From Anaerocolumna cellulosilytica (GTDB taxonomy: Bacteria > Bacillota > Clostridia > Lachnospirales > Lachnospiraceae), in the NCBI RefSeq assembly GCF_014218335.1, contig NZ_AP023367.1, forward strand, positions 931,501-995,500: a stretch of DNA of 64,000 nucleotides, given 5' to 3'. Numbering within the stretch: position 1 is the first letter of the stretch; the number at the start of each line of letters is the position of its first letter. The translations under genes were made by a program, and so were the position numbers. The notes below the pieces were generated by a model that had not been told where the DNA came from, ran no database searches, and was given only the letters and a program-made list of their open reading frames with translations. Of this stretch, positions 33,058-43,030 are shown one piece after another.

Positions 33058-34143
33058 ATGAATAAAATTAAAGATATTAAATTATATCAGGCAGTTTCTA
33101 AGGTGAGCCAGCCTATTGCCGATGCAACCCATGAGATATCTCAAATTAAATTCTACATAGTTGAGGTGTTTACAGAAGAAGGAGTCAGAGGACAAGGGTA
33201 TTTACTTAGCTTTCATTATTCCCCAAAGGCAATAGAGGGAGCTTTAGCGGATATTAAAAACTTTGTACTGGAGAGGGAATTCTGCGTCCATGAGACTGTA
33301 AGATTAAAGGAAGAATACGAAAAAGAGTGTGAGTACTTTGGTAATACAGGACTTTTAAGGTGGGCACAGGCGGCAGTTAATGTGGCAATGTGGGATGCCT
33401 GGGGTAAAATTTTAAAACAGCCTATATATAAAATTTTTGGCTCTAACGGTAAGAAAATACCGGTTTATGGCAGCGGCGGCTGGCTAAGTTATACCGATGA
33501 AGAGCTGGTTCATGAGGTTACTGGCTACAAACAGAGAGGGTTTGGGGCTGTAAAAATAAAAGTGGGCAGCAGTGATATGGAGAGAGACTTGGAGCGACTT
33601 CGTAAAGTTAGAGAGGCTGTTGGTAAAGACATGAAGATAATGATGGATGCGAATCAGGGACTAGATGTTCCAAGGGCAATTCAGTTATCGCTTCATGCAC
33701 AAAGCATAGGCATTAACTGGTTTGAAGAACCTATATCCAATCAGGATTTTAAAGGGTATGAGACCATACGGAGTAAAACTGGTATCAGCCTTGCCATGGG
33801 GGAGAGAGAGTTTGACGAAACAGCTCTAAAAAGTTTGATTGAGAAAAATGCTCTGGATTTATGGCAGCCGGATTTATTAAGGCTTGGTGGTGTAGAGGTA
33901 TGGAGAAAAACCGCAGCACTGGCAGCAGCATACCAAATTCCCTGCCTCCCTCACTACTACAAGGACTACGATGTGCCCCTTCTTGCTACGATTGAAAAAC
34001 CTTATGGGGCAGAAAGTTTCGACTGGATTGATGCCATTATTGACAATCCAATGAAGATTGTGGATGGTTATGCAATTCTTAGAGAAGAACCGGGCTGGGG
34101 TATTACATTTAAAGAGGAATTTTTAGAATCCATTGAATCGTAA
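33058..34143 (+). CDS. Enolase-superfamily sugar-acid dehydratase (mandelate racemase type)
   Basis: 361 residues, GGAGG upstream. All catalytic residues of mandelate racemase are present at a constant +2 offset: Lys166 and Lys168 (KIKVG), Asp197 (DAN), Glu223 (EEP), Glu249 (GERE), Asp272 (QPDLLRLGG), His299 (LPHYYKD) and Glu319. This strongly supports Mg-dependent abstraction of the proton alpha to a carboxylate. Among relatives this set is found in dehydratases of fuconate, galactarate and tartrate. With GH95 upstream, L-fuconate or L-galactonate is a reasonable guess. Last gene before a 195-nt gap. Confidence 0.88.
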   Translation: MNKIKDIKLYQAVSKVSQPIADATHEISQIKFYIVEVFTEEGVRGQGYLLSFHYSPKAIEGALADIKNFVLEREFCVHETVRLKEEYEKECEYFGNTGLLRWAQAAVNVAMWDAWGKILKQPIYKIFGSNGKKIPVYGSGGWLSYTDEELVHEVTGYKQRGFGAVKIKVGSSDMERDLERLRKVREAVGKDMKIMMDANQGLDVPRAIQLSLHAQSIGINWFEEPISNQDFKGYETIRSKTGISLAMGEREFDETALKSLIEKNALDLWQPDLLRLGGVEVWRKTAALAAAYQIPCLPHYYKDYDVPLLATIEKPYGAESFDWIDAIIDNPMKIVDGYAILREEPGWGITFKEEFLESIES

Positions 34144-34338
34144 TTGTGAGATAGTGAATGAGTAAACTCTTTGAACAAAAATTTCTATATGTGGTGAAAG
34201 CGGCAGGAATCACTAGATGTAAGTTTCAGTGCAGTAGTAATTCACTTGTGTTCTGGTGATTGGTCTACTTCCTGTCTTTTAATATAGTATTTGCAATTGG
34301 CCAGGCAATCTAACGGAGGCAAGGGGGAAGGTACGAGA

Positions 34339-36465
34339 ATGAAGCACAGAAGAAAAAAGGAAAAAACAGGTAAGAACAATACAAATAGAATTAAATATCA
34401 TAAGCAAAAGCAAGACGGTTATAATGCTGGACCCAGTATGAAGACAAAATTAATTCTTGGTTTTCTGATTCCTGTATTTTGTATTATTGTATTGGGGCTG
34501 TTATCTTATAAAAAAGCTTCTGAAAAGATTATTGAAAACTTTGAAAGTGCTACCATTGCAACTATTAACACTACAGGTGAGTATTATAACCTGATACTAA
34601 AGAATATAGAAGATAAGTCTTTACAGCTCCTAAATGACACTATATTAAAGCGGTATTATTCCGGCTATTACAGTAGTGATACAGCCCAAGAAAATGAGAT
34701 GCTTAAAACACTTCGTTCTAACATAGCTGCACTTTCAACTTCAGACCGGATGATTAAGAATATTGCTATATTTACCAGTTACGGAAAAGAAATATTGTCA
34801 CAAGGTGCTTTCCAAACAAAAGGCGGTCTAACGCCCTATGAAGCTTATATAGCTTCTAAGGAAGCAGAAGAAGTACTGCAAGCCAAAAATAATCCGGTTT
34901 GGGCAGGATATCATCCCTTTTTGGATGAAAGCTTATCTGTCAGAGCGGAAGAATACGGACTTAGCCTTATCAGACAGTACTACAGCAGTAATGTACAACC
35001 TATGGGCTTTATTGTGATAGATGTCAGAAAAGATATTATACTAGAAGTAATTAAGGAACTAAATCTTCCGGAAGGCAGTAATTTTGCATTTATAACACCG
35101 GACGGAAGGGAAATCTCATTAACAGATGCAGAAGAACCGGTATTTACAAACCAAGCCTTTTATCAGGATACCCTTGGTTTAGTTGAAAGGAATGGATACC
35201 AATACGTCAAAGTTGATGGGAAGGATTTTTTATACATCTATTCCAGGGCCGGAGATACAAAGTTATACTCCTGCGCATTGATTCCGGCCGAATATCTTAC
35301 CAGACAGACAGAGGTTATTAAAATCTTCTCTATCATATTGGTGAGTATATCTGCAATAATAGCGGTTGCTACCGGTATTATTCTTGCAGGGTATATTAGT
35401 AAAACCATTCATAAAATCATGGCTGCCTTAGCAAAAGCTGCAAGCGGGGATTTAACAATTCATATGGAGATAGGACGCAGAGATGAATTTGGGCGTCTGT
35501 CTGAAAGCGTCAATCATATGCTTTCCAATATGAAAAAATTAATTCAAAAGGCCACAGAGGTAAATCAGTTGGTACTTTCATCCTCTGCCCAAGTAGCGGA
35601 AAGCTCTGGTATTCTACTTGATACCAGCAAAAATATAGGTACTGCTATACATGAAGTACAAAAAGGCACCATTGAGCAGGCAGAAGATACGGAACAGTGC
35701 TTAAGGTTATCGAATGATCTTTTTAAGCGCATGGATCAGGTGTTAGCAAGTACCTATGAAATGGATAGCAGTATGTCGTCAGCAAAACAGATAATAACGG
35801 AAGGGGTTGTATTCATAAAGGAGCTTAAGGAGAAGTCACTTATAACCTCGGATAGAAACCAGATAACCATACAAAATATTCATACATTGGAAGAAGAATC
35901 CCGCTCCGTCAGTACCATCATAGCAGTAATCAATGATATTGCGGAACAGACCAATCTGTTAGCACTTAATGCCAGTATAGAAGCAGCCCGGGCAGGAAAG
36001 GCAGGAAGAGGGTTTGCTGTGGTTGCGGATGAAATTAAAAAGCTGGCAGAAGGTTCAAGAGAAGCCTCCGGTAAAATAGAAGAAATCTTATGCCGTATTC
36101 AGGAAAAGACTCAGATTACCGCAGAGGCTGTAAAAGAAACGGGGCAGCATATTCTAAGTCAGAATACTGCTCTGGATAATACGGTAAATGCATTTTATAA
36201 CATTAATCATCAAGTGGAACAGCTAATTAAAGGTCTTAAGCAGGTCGGCATGGAAATCGGTGAGATGGAGCAGTCTAAGAATATCACCTTAAATGCTATT
36301 ATGAATATCTCTGCCATATCTGAACAAACAGCGGCAGCTTGTGAAGAAGTTGAATCCACATCGGAGAATCAGTTGGAATCAGTAACTTCCTTGTACCAGG
36401 CAGCCTTACAGATGCAGGAGCAGGTAGGACAGTTAGAGGAAGCTATCAGTAGCTTTAGGGTGTAA
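34339..36465 (+). CDS. Methyl-accepting chemotaxis protein
   Basis: 708 residues; ATG 34339 has GGGGGAAGG 8 nt upstream, better than an ATG 48 nt earlier. A basic N-terminal tail (about 30 residues, Lys/Asn-rich), TM1 at about 38-58, a dCACHE-type extracellular sensor (about 60-320), TM2 at about 328-355, HAMP, then the signalling domain with the conserved hairpin tip [20 protein letters not shown]. Clusters with CheA/CheW, sensing a small ligand outside. Its place inside the sugar-acid locus suggests chemotaxis towards the sugar or acid degraded here. Confidence 0.9.
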   Translation: MKHRRKKEKTGKNNTNRIKYHKQKQDGYNAGPSMKTKLILGFLIPVFCIIVLGLLSYKKASEKIIENFESATIATINTTGEYYNLILKNIEDKSLQLLNDTILKRYYSGYYSSDTAQENEMLKTLRSNIAALSTSDRMIKNIAIFTSYGKEILSQGAFQTKGGLTPYEAYIASKEAEEVLQAKNNPVWAGYHPFLDESLSVRAEEYGLSLIRQYYSSNVQPMGFIVIDVRKDIILEVIKELNLPEGSNFAFITPDGREISLTDAEEPVFTNQAFYQDTLGLVERNGYQYVKVDGKDFLYIYSRAGDTKLYSCALIPAEYLTRQTEVIKIFSIILVSISAIIAVATGIILAGYISKTIHKIMAALAKAASGDLTIHMEIGRRDEFGRLSESVNHMLSNMKKLIQKATEVNQLVLSSSAQVAESSGILLDTSKNIGTAIHEVQKGTIEQAEDTEQCLRLSNDLFKRMDQVLASTYEMDSSMSSAKQIITEGVVFIKELKEKSLITSDRNQITIQNIHTLEEESRSVSTIIAVINDIAEQTNLLALNASIEAARAGKAGRGFAVVADEIKKLAEGSREASGKIEEILCRIQEKTQITAEAVKETGQHILSQNTALDNTVNAFYNINHQVEQLIKGLKQVGMEIGEMEQSKNITLNAIMNISAISEQTAAACEEVESTSENQLESVTSLYQAALQMQEQVGQLEEAISSFRV

Positions 36466-36593
36466 GGCAAAAAAGAAGAGTAAGAAGATAGTGTAAAAAA
36501 AATTCACACGTTGAATGTAGGCATGCGAGCAGTCGTATACAATGGGAACTAGAATCAGACTTGTTGTGAATTATTCTCAGGAGGATAAATAGG

Positions 36594-37253
36594 ATGTGGA
36601 ATACAGAGACAGAGATGTTTCAGCTTATGAAAGAAAAACTATATACTCCAGTGGTTGGAGATATACTTGACGGTATGGGTTATTATCATCAATTCCTACC
36701 GCCGGATATACGCCCTCTAAAAGCTGATATGAAACTGGCGGGAAAGGCAATGACAGTTCTTATGATAGATGTTTTTTCTCCTCAGGAAAAGCCATTTGGA
36801 CTGCTTACTGAGGCATTGGATCAATTACAGGAAAATGAAATCTACATAGCGGTCGGTGGTACAAAACGCTGTGCTTATTGGGGGGAGCTTCTAACTGCTA
36901 CAGCAAGAGTCAGAGGGGCAGTGGGAGCCGTTATAGATGGCTGGCACCGGGATACTCCGCAAGTGCTTGAGCAGGACTGGCCTGTATTTAGTATGGGAAG
37001 CTACGGACAAGATTCGTCTGTGCGGACACAGGTAGCGGCTTATCGATGCCCCATTGAATGCGGACAAGTAACCATACAGGATGGAGATTACATTTTTGGA
37101 GACATGGATGGTGTATTGGTAATACCAAGAAATATTGCGAAAGAGGTAATACAGAAAGCACTGGAAAAGGCGGCCGGAGAAAAAAAGGTAAGGAAAGCCA
37201 TTGAAGAAGGTATGACAGCCACAAAAGCCTTTGAAGTGTTTGGAATATTATAA
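36594..37253 (+). CDS. RraA-like protein (possible keto-acid aldolase)
   Basis: 219 residues, AGGAGG upstream. RraA/HMG-CHA aldolase fold: [12 protein letters not shown], the [20 protein letters not shown] loop with the pyruvate-binding pattern, R in WHRD, and [10 protein letters not shown] at the end. Relatives either inhibit RNase E or cleave 4-hydroxy-4-methyl-2-oxoglutarate-type acids with a divalent metal. Clostridia in this context use it metabolically. Here it may cleave the keto-deoxy acid made by the dehydratases, because no classical KDG aldolase is in the locus (inference). Confidence 0.82.
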   Translation: MWNTETEMFQLMKEKLYTPVVGDILDGMGYYHQFLPPDIRPLKADMKLAGKAMTVLMIDVFSPQEKPFGLLTEALDQLQENEIYIAVGGTKRCAYWGELLTATARVRGAVGAVIDGWHRDTPQVLEQDWPVFSMGSYGQDSSVRTQVAAYRCPIECGQVTIQDGDYIFGDMDGVLVIPRNIAKEVIQKALEKAAGEKKVRKAIEEGMTATKAFEVFGIL

Positions 37254-37270
37254 AAGGCAGGGTATAAAAT

Positions 37271-37597
37271 ATGGAGCAAAGTGCTTATCAGGTAGATAAA
37301 AAAGATACGGTAGCCACTGCCTTGGTACAGATATTTATAGGGGAAGTAAACTTAAGAGGGGCAAAGAGTAACGTAATAACTGCTCTGACGGAGATTCCCA
37401 AAGGACATAAAATCGCCCTTTCTAATATAAAGCCAGGAGAAGCCATTATCAAGTACGGTGTGGCTATAGGGGTAGCAGTAGTTGAAATAAAAAAAGGAAG
37501 CTGGGTGCATTTGCATAACATGAAAAGTGCCTATGATTCCCGTTCCTCTCATTTGGATGTTAACACAGGTGTTCCTATGGATATTCAATATGAATAA
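37271..37597 (+). CDS. UxaA-family dehydratase, small (SAF-domain) subunit
   Basis: 108 residues. SAF-type N-terminal domain of altronate/galactarate dehydratases: IPKGHKIALSNIKPGEAIIK, YGVAIGVAVVEIKKG, SWVHLHNMKS. In many bacteria this domain is fused to the large catalytic domain; here it is a separate gene, 17 nt after the RraA-like gene and 56 nt before the large subunit. The SAF domain closes over the substrate and carries the conserved H-x-HN segment. Confidence 0.88.
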   Translation: MEQSAYQVDKKDTVATALVQIFIGEVNLRGAKSNVITALTEIPKGHKIALSNIKPGEAIIKYGVAIGVAVVEIKKGSWVHLHNMKSAYDSRSSHLDVNTGVPMDIQYE

Positions 37598-37653
37598 ATT
37601 CTATGTATTAAAGAGGAAGAGAATGAAAAATGGATAGGATAGGAAATGATTGA

Positions 37654-38880
37654 ATGGATTTAAATAATAAAACCTGGAAAGCATATCTTCGTAAAAATGG
37701 AACAAAGGGTATTAGGAATAAACTGCTGGTAATATATACGGTAGAATGTGCTAGCTTTGTGGCAAAGGAAATAGCTTCTAAGATAGGAAATAACGATACG
37801 GAGGTAATAGGCTTTTCCGGCTGTACGGACAATGCCTATGCAATACGGCTGTTAATTGCATTGATACGTCATCCTAATGTGGGAGGAGTACTGGCAGTAG
37901 GTCTTGGTTGTGAATATGTACAGCCGGAGTGGCTGGCAGAAATAGCAGAAAAGGAAGGCAAGGCTTCTGCCTGGTTTTTTATTCAGGAAGCAGGTGGAAC
38001 CAGAAAAGGAATCGAAAAAGGTCTTGCCCTGGCAGCAGATATTATCAAAGAGTTACAAAAGGTACCACTTGCACCAATGGATTATTCAGAACTAGTCATC
38101 GGAGCAGAGTGTGGCGGTAGTGATTATACCAGTGGACTTGCAGGGAATGTAGTTGTTGGACATTTTTATGATTGGTTAACGGATACAGGAGGCACAGCAG
38201 TATTCGAAGAGATTGTGGAAGCGGTAGGTTTAAAGGAGTTTCTTTGCGGGAGAGCAGCTCATGCAAAGGCTAGAAAAGAGCTTTCTTATACCTATGATAA
38301 AGCTTTGGCATACTGTAAGTCTGTGAACCAGTATTCTGTCAGTCCCGGTAATTTTGCGGGTGGTCTTTCCACCATAGAAGAAAAGAGTATGGGAGCACTA
38401 ATTAAGAGTGGTACAAAGCCTATTCAGGGCGTATTAAAGGTAGGAGAAGTACCTGTAAAACCAGGTTTATGGCTGCTTGATTCCACACCGGACCCATATT
38501 GGATGAGCTTTGGAATTACCAATCCCAATGACAACGAGGGACTTATGGACTTAATTTCTTGTGGCTGTCATATTACTTTCTTAGTGACGGGACGTGGAAA
38601 TGTTGTTGGATCGGCAGTTGCTCCGGTACTGAAAATAACCGGTAATAGTGAGACCTATAGACATCTTGTTGAAGATATGGATTTTGATGCCGGAAGGGTA
38701 CTAGAAGGAGAATGTACACAGCAGGAATTGACTTATGAACTGGCAGAATTGACGGCTCTCATTGCAGGCGGACAGCTTACCAAAGGGGAGAGTTTAGGAC
38801 ATAAGGAATATTTTATCCCTTATAAATATCAGGAAAAGAAAGTCTCTTATGCAGAACCGGTATGGAGTTGCTGTAAATAA
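37654..38880 (+). CDS. UxaA-family dehydratase, large subunit (altronate dehydratase-like)
   Basis: 408 residues. Catalytic domain of the UxaA/GarD family: [18 protein letters not shown], a Cys-bearing [55 protein letters not shown] (split over two segments), [20 protein letters not shown] and DMDFDAGR. It dehydrates a hexonate such as D-altronate to 2-keto-3-deoxygluconate with iron or manganese. Pairs with the SAF subunit upstream. Together with UxaC (39870) and the SDR between them it would make a galacturonate-type route (tagaturonate, altronate, KDG). Confidence 0.9.
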   Translation: MDLNNKTWKAYLRKNGTKGIRNKLLVIYTVECASFVAKEIASKIGNNDTEVIGFSGCTDNAYAIRLLIALIRHPNVGGVLAVGLGCEYVQPEWLAEIAEKEGKASAWFFIQEAGGTRKGIEKGLALAADIIKELQKVPLAPMDYSELVIGAECGGSDYTSGLAGNVVVGHFYDWLTDTGGTAVFEEIVEAVGLKEFLCGRAAHAKARKELSYTYDKALAYCKSVNQYSVSPGNFAGGLSTIEEKSMGALIKSGTKPIQGVLKVGEVPVKPGLWLLDSTPDPYWMSFGITNPNDNEGLMDLISCGCHITFLVTGRGNVVGSAVAPVLKITGNSETYRHLVEDMDFDAGRVLEGECTQQELTYELAELTALIAGGQLTKGESLGHKEYFIPYKYQEKKVSYAEPVWSCCK

Positions 38881-38987
38881 ATAACTTTCAAGTAACAGAT
38901 ATTCAACCCATAGAATCAGCAATTACCTGACCCAAAATATTTAATAGAAAGGAATGCCATATAAGACTTCTTTTCACAGTTTTATTT

Positions 38988-39857
38988 GTGGCAGTAACAA
39001 TGGATATTATAGTGAAGAATTCAATTCATGAAAAAGATGGTTCCGACGATTCTGTTCATAAAGCAAATGATTCCATTCATAAAACCAGAGATTTATGGAA
39101 TAAAGCCTTTACATTAGAAGGAAAGACTGCCGTTATTACGGGAGGGGCTACCGGTTTAGGTCTTGCCATGACAGAGAGTATGATAAATGCCGGTGCTAAA
39201 GTTATAGTACTTGGCAGAAGAAAGAAGAGCCAGGCAGAGAAAGAGCTTGGAAGGTTTAGTGGAAAAGCGGTATATTATACCTGTGATGTCACAGATACGG
39301 AAGCTATACCTGTACTGGCAGACCAAATAGTAAGAGAACAGGGACCGGTTCATATCTTGTGCAACAATGCCGGGAACCATTGTAAAAAACCCATAGAGGA
39401 TATGAGCTGTGAAGACTTTTCGGAGGTTTTAAGGGTTCATCTGGTCGGTGCATTTGCCCTGTCAAAGGCCTTTATGCCTCATATGAAACAACAGGGTGAA
39501 GGAAGCATACTATTTATTGCCAGTATGACCAGCTTTATTGGACAGCCCTATGTGGTAGGTTACTCCGCTGCCAAAGCAGGTTATCTTGGAATGGTACATA
39601 CGCTTGCGGCAGAGGGGGGAAGCTTTGGTATACGAGTGAATGCCATTGCACCAGGTTGGATTGATACGCCTATGTTTCGAAAAGCCACAGAAAACGATGC
39701 AGAACGCAAGGCTAAAATACTGGGGCGCACTCCTATGAGAAAGGTTGGAGAACCTTCGGATATCGGCTGGGCAGCCGTATACCTTTGCAGTGAAGCGGCA
39801 AAATTTATTACGGGTGCTTGTCTGCCTGTTGACGGCGGCGCCTTAATTGGATTTTAA
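38988..39857 (+). CDS. SDR-family oxidoreductase with repeated N-terminal tail
   Basis: 289 residues if GTG 38988 is used (ATG 39000 is also in frame; neither has a good ribosome site). The Rossmann core starts at about residue 44 (TAVITGGATGLGLAM), with NNAGNHCKK, Ser in FIASMTSF, and GYSAAKAGY. It closes with LPVDGGALIGF. The ~38-residue N-terminal tail has three near-repeats (SIHEKDG, SVHKAND, SIHKTRD), not seen in ordinary SDRs. Placed between UxaA and UxaC genes, it is a good candidate for a tagaturonate/fructuronate reductase of the SDR type. Confidence 0.83.
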   Translation: MAVTMDIIVKNSIHEKDGSDDSVHKANDSIHKTRDLWNKAFTLEGKTAVITGGATGLGLAMTESMINAGAKVIVLGRRKKSQAEKELGRFSGKAVYYTCDVTDTEAIPVLADQIVREQGPVHILCNNAGNHCKKPIEDMSCEDFSEVLRVHLVGAFALSKAFMPHMKQQGEGSILFIASMTSFIGQPYVVGYSAAKAGYLGMVHTLAAEGGSFGIRVNAIAPGWIDTPMFRKATENDAERKAKILGRTPMRKVGEPSDIGWAAVYLCSEAAKFITGACLPVDGGALIGF

Positions 39858-39869
39858 GGAGGTATTGCT

Positions 39870-41273
39870 ATGGATGCAAATCAGTTTCAGGAAGAATTAT
39901 TTTTAACCAATCAAACAGGCAGCAGGTTATATCATAAATATGCAGAGGATTTGCCCATCCTTGACTATCATTGTCATTTACTACCCCAGGAAATCTATGA
40001 GAACAGGGAATTTGAAGATTTAGGAGAGATGTGGCTGGCTCACGACCATTATAAATGGAGAGCTATGAGAGCCTTTGGGATCGAGGAAGAATACATAACC
40101 GGCAGTGCTGCTTATTATGATAAATTTTTAAAGTTTGCAGGACTTTTACCAAAGCTTGCAGGGAATCCAATCTATATCTGGTGCGCCCTCGAACTAAAGC
40201 GTTATTTTGGTATTTCTAAGCCTTTAACTTCTGAAAATGCCGAGGAGATTTATCGTAGCACCAAAAGGCTTATTAAGGAACAGCATATGACGCCAAGATG
40301 GTGTATGGAAACATCTAGGGTTGAATTTGTATGTACCACAGAAGATCCCGTGGATAATCTCACCTATCATAAGCGGATGAAGGAGGATAATTCCTTAAAC
40401 GTAAAAATTGTATCTGCCTTCCGTCCCGATAAGGCATTCTACTGTGAGAAAGAGGTGTATTTAGAGTATATTCAACAATTAGCCGGCGCTTCTGCTATCA
40501 CCATTGGTAGTTTTGAAGAACTTTTACATGCATTAGAAATAAGACTCCTTTATTTTAAGGAACTGGGTAGTACAATCAGCGACCATGGAATAGAGAGTTT
40601 TGTTTGGCAGGACTATTCTTTTACAGAGGTTGAACAAATCTTTGCAAAAATCTTAAAGAAAAAAGTTCTCACCGACACAGAGATTAACTGTTACAAATCT
40701 GCTTTTCTGGCAGGCTTGGGAAGTCTATATGATAAACATGGTTTTGTTATGCAGCTGCATATCGGAACCTATCAGGGAGCCAATAAAACAGGAGAGAGGC
40801 ATATTGGTGTTGCTTGTGGCTTTGATTGTACGGATGATACTACCTCCATTCAGGCAGTTGGTGGTCTATTGAATCATCTGACAGAAAAAGGGCAGCTTCC
40901 AAAGACAATAGTATACCCACTCAATTCAGCGCAGATTGAAACCTTTGCCATTCTGGCAGCAGGGTTTTGTGAAGGGGGTACAAAGGCCAAGGTACAACTT
41001 GGAGCACCCTGGTGGTTCAATGACCAGGCTTATGGCATCAATAGACAGTTTGAGGCGATAGCAAATCTGTATCCTTTAAGTCTATCTGTAGGTATGCTAA
41101 CTGACAGCCGCAGTTTTTTAAGTTATCCCCGTCATGAATTATATCGAAGAGTATTATGTGATTATCTTGGGCGTCTGGTAGAAAGAGGAGAATATATCTC
41201 AGAAGAAAAGTATCTGCAAGAAATGATAGAAGATATCTGCTACAACAATGCCAAGGAGTATTTTATGATTTAA
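39870..41273 (+). CDS. uxaC: Uronate isomerase (glucuronate/galacturonate isomerase)
   Basis: 467 residues, TAAGGAGG upstream, 12 nt after the SDR stop. Metal-dependent amidohydrolase-like barrel: LPILDYHCHLLPQEIYEN (H-x-H metal motif), AHDHYKWRAMRAFGI, VMQLHIGTYQGANK (substrate/metal His), WWFNDQAYGIN, and GMLTDSRSFLSYPRHELYRR near the end, all UxaC signatures at normal family length. It converts D-glucuronate to fructuronate or D-galacturonate to tagaturonate. Final gene of the sugar-acid locus, directly followed by a terminator. Confidence 0.96.
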   Translation: MDANQFQEELFLTNQTGSRLYHKYAEDLPILDYHCHLLPQEIYENREFEDLGEMWLAHDHYKWRAMRAFGIEEEYITGSAAYYDKFLKFAGLLPKLAGNPIYIWCALELKRYFGISKPLTSENAEEIYRSTKRLIKEQHMTPRWCMETSRVEFVCTTEDPVDNLTYHKRMKEDNSLNVKIVSAFRPDKAFYCEKEVYLEYIQQLAGASAITIGSFEELLHALEIRLLYFKELGSTISDHGIESFVWQDYSFTEVEQIFAKILKKKVLTDTEINCYKSAFLAGLGSLYDKHGFVMQLHIGTYQGANKTGERHIGVACGFDCTDDTTSIQAVGGLLNHLTEKGQLPKTIVYPLNSAQIETFAILAAGFCEGGTKAKVQLGAPWWFNDQAYGINRQFEAIANLYPLSLSVGMLTDSRSFLSYPRHELYRRVLCDYLGRLVERGEYISEEKYLQEMIEDICYNNAKEYFMI

Positions 41274-41310
41274 AAGTAAAGAGGCTGATGCAAAACGGCC
41301 TCTTTACTTT
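41273..41310 (+). terminator. Terminator ending the sugar-acid locus
   Basis: AAAGTAAAGAGGC (41273-41285) pairs with GCCTCTTTACTTT (41298-41310), 13 bp, the stem beginning at the last base of the uxaC stop codon. Confidence 0.88.
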
Positions 41311-41434
41311 CATAGTACAATAGACTATAATTAAGCTATAAATTAGTAGTTATAATATAATCTGCATCAACGCATATCCTTTGGGTAAGAGGTACTACTA
41401 TCGAAGGAATCAGAGGACGAAAGGATGGGATATT

Positions 41435-41752
41435 ATGAAGCTTATATATGTAATTGTACGCAATGTTGATAGTGGAAGGGTAACAGATGCCCTGAATAAA
41501 AATGGATTCTATGTGACTAAGCTTGCTTCCACCGGAGGATTTTTAAGAGAAGGTAATACTACCTTAATGATAGGTACCGAGGAAGAAAAGGTTGATGAGG
41601 TCATTGATTTAGTGAAAAAAGAATGTGGGCCAAGACAACAGATTGTTTCCAATCCGGTTGGACCGGCAGAATTTTCATCTATGCAGGTTATGGTGAATGT
41701 AGGCGGAGCCATTATATTCGTAACGGATGTTGACCGGTTTGAAAGAATTTAA
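41435..41752 (+). CDS. darA: Cyclic-di-AMP receptor, DarA/PstA family
   Basis: 105 residues from ATG 41435 (AAAGGATGGG upstream; the longer frame is not natural). PII-like fold of the DUF970 family: KLIYVIVRNVDSGRVTDAL, the hallmark loop STGGFLREGNTTLMIG that binds c-di-AMP, and a C-terminal VNVGGAIIFVTDVDRFERI strand. It forms a trimer and signals c-di-AMP levels to unknown targets. Monocistronic here. Family membership is near certain; the regulated process is not visible. Confidence 0.93.
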   Translation: MKLIYVIVRNVDSGRVTDALNKNGFYVTKLASTGGFLREGNTTLMIGTEEEKVDEVIDLVKKECGPRQQIVSNPVGPAEFSSMQVMVNVGGAIIFVTDVDRFERI

Positions 41753-42001
41753 CGGTATCTGGGGTTGTATGGCAAACCATATTAGAAATATAACATATAG
41801 ATTACATTCATTGACGATTCATGAAGTAATATAACAATAGTATTATAGAAAAGAGTATAGTTCTATACGGATAATGATGCAAATTCTATCCTGTATAGGA
41901 CTATATTTTATAATAACAGCAAATAATCCTATGAAATAGATTGGAATTTGATGGTGAGTACAAATCTAATACAGAAGTGAAAGGAAAGGCAGGTAAGAGG
42001 A

Positions 42002-42817
42002 ATGATTTATGTTGATAAGGAAAAGTGCATCGGCTGTGGAAGCTGTGTGAAAGACTGTTTTCCGGGAAACGTGGAGATAGTTGATAAGAAAGCCGTAGTA
42101 CATAATGAAGCATGTATGCTATGCGGACATTGTATAGCAGTTTGTCCAAGCGGTGCCATATCCACTGACGAATATGATATGGAAGAAGTCTCAGAGTATA
42201 AAAAAGAAACACATACCTTAGAAGCAGACAATCTTTTGAACTTCATTAAGTTCAGACGAACGGTTCGCCAGTTTCAGAAAAAGGAAGTATCTAAAGAATT
42301 GCTACTGAGGATTATAGAGGCAGGACGTTTTACACAGACAGGAGGTAATGCTCAGGACATTACATACACGGTTATAACCAATCAGCTTACAGAATTAAAA
42401 GCTATGACTTATGAAACCTTAAAAAAGCTTGGAAAAGAGATTATTGAAGCGGAAGAAGGTCAGGAATCAGTGTTGTCCCGTTATGCTAATATGTGGATTG
42501 ACATGGCAGAAGAATATGAGAAGGGGGAAAAGGACCGTTTGTTTTTTCATGCCCCTGTTGTCCTTGTAGTCAGTGCAAAATCTGTAGTAAATGGTACTCT
42601 GGTATCCTCCAATATGGAACTTATGACCAATGCACTGGGTCTTGGAACTTTTTTCAGCGGGTTTTTTGTAAGGGCAGCCCAGGCAAATCCGGATATAATA
42701 AAGTTGTTGGATATTCCAGATGAAAAGCAGATTGCAACCTGTATGGTAATCGGATATCCGGCAGTCAAATACCATAGAACCGTTCCGCGCAGAGAAGCTT
42801 TCATATACTGGAAATAG
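42002..42817 (+). CDS. Ferredoxin-nitroreductase fusion protein
   Basis: 271 residues, GGTAAGAGG upstream. Residues 1-60 hold two 4Fe-4S clusters (CIGCGSCVKDCFP and CMLCGHCIAVCP); residues about 80-270 are an FMN-binding nitroreductase domain (FRRTVRQFQKKEVSKELL, NALGLGTFFSGFF, GYPAVKYHRTVPR). Such fusions transfer electrons from ferredoxin-like clusters to FMN to reduce nitro, enone or other compounds in anaerobes. Monocistronic; physiological substrate unknown. Confidence 0.92.
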   Translation: MIYVDKEKCIGCGSCVKDCFPGNVEIVDKKAVVHNEACMLCGHCIAVCPSGAISTDEYDMEEVSEYKKETHTLEADNLLNFIKFRRTVRQFQKKEVSKELLLRIIEAGRFTQTGGNAQDITYTVITNQLTELKAMTYETLKKLGKEIIEAEEGQESVLSRYANMWIDMAEEYEKGEKDRLFFHAPVVLVVSAKSVVNGTLVSSNMELMTNALGLGTFFSGFFVRAAQANPDIIKLLDIPDEKQIATCMVIGYPAVKYHRTVPRREAFIYWK

Positions 42818-43030
42818 TGAGATTTTGAATAAGCTGGTATAAATGAAGCAGATTATGGTAAGTATATAATATCTTCAAAACTGGCACTGTTAAAAATACA
42901 ATAACTGGATATTTCAATCGTGCCAAATAGGGGTTATGATGAACGCATTAAGTAAAAGTTTTATTACATCCTTATTCTAAACAAGGAGTTTTGCAATTGC
43001 TTCAATAGAATCAATAATAGGAGGAAATAT

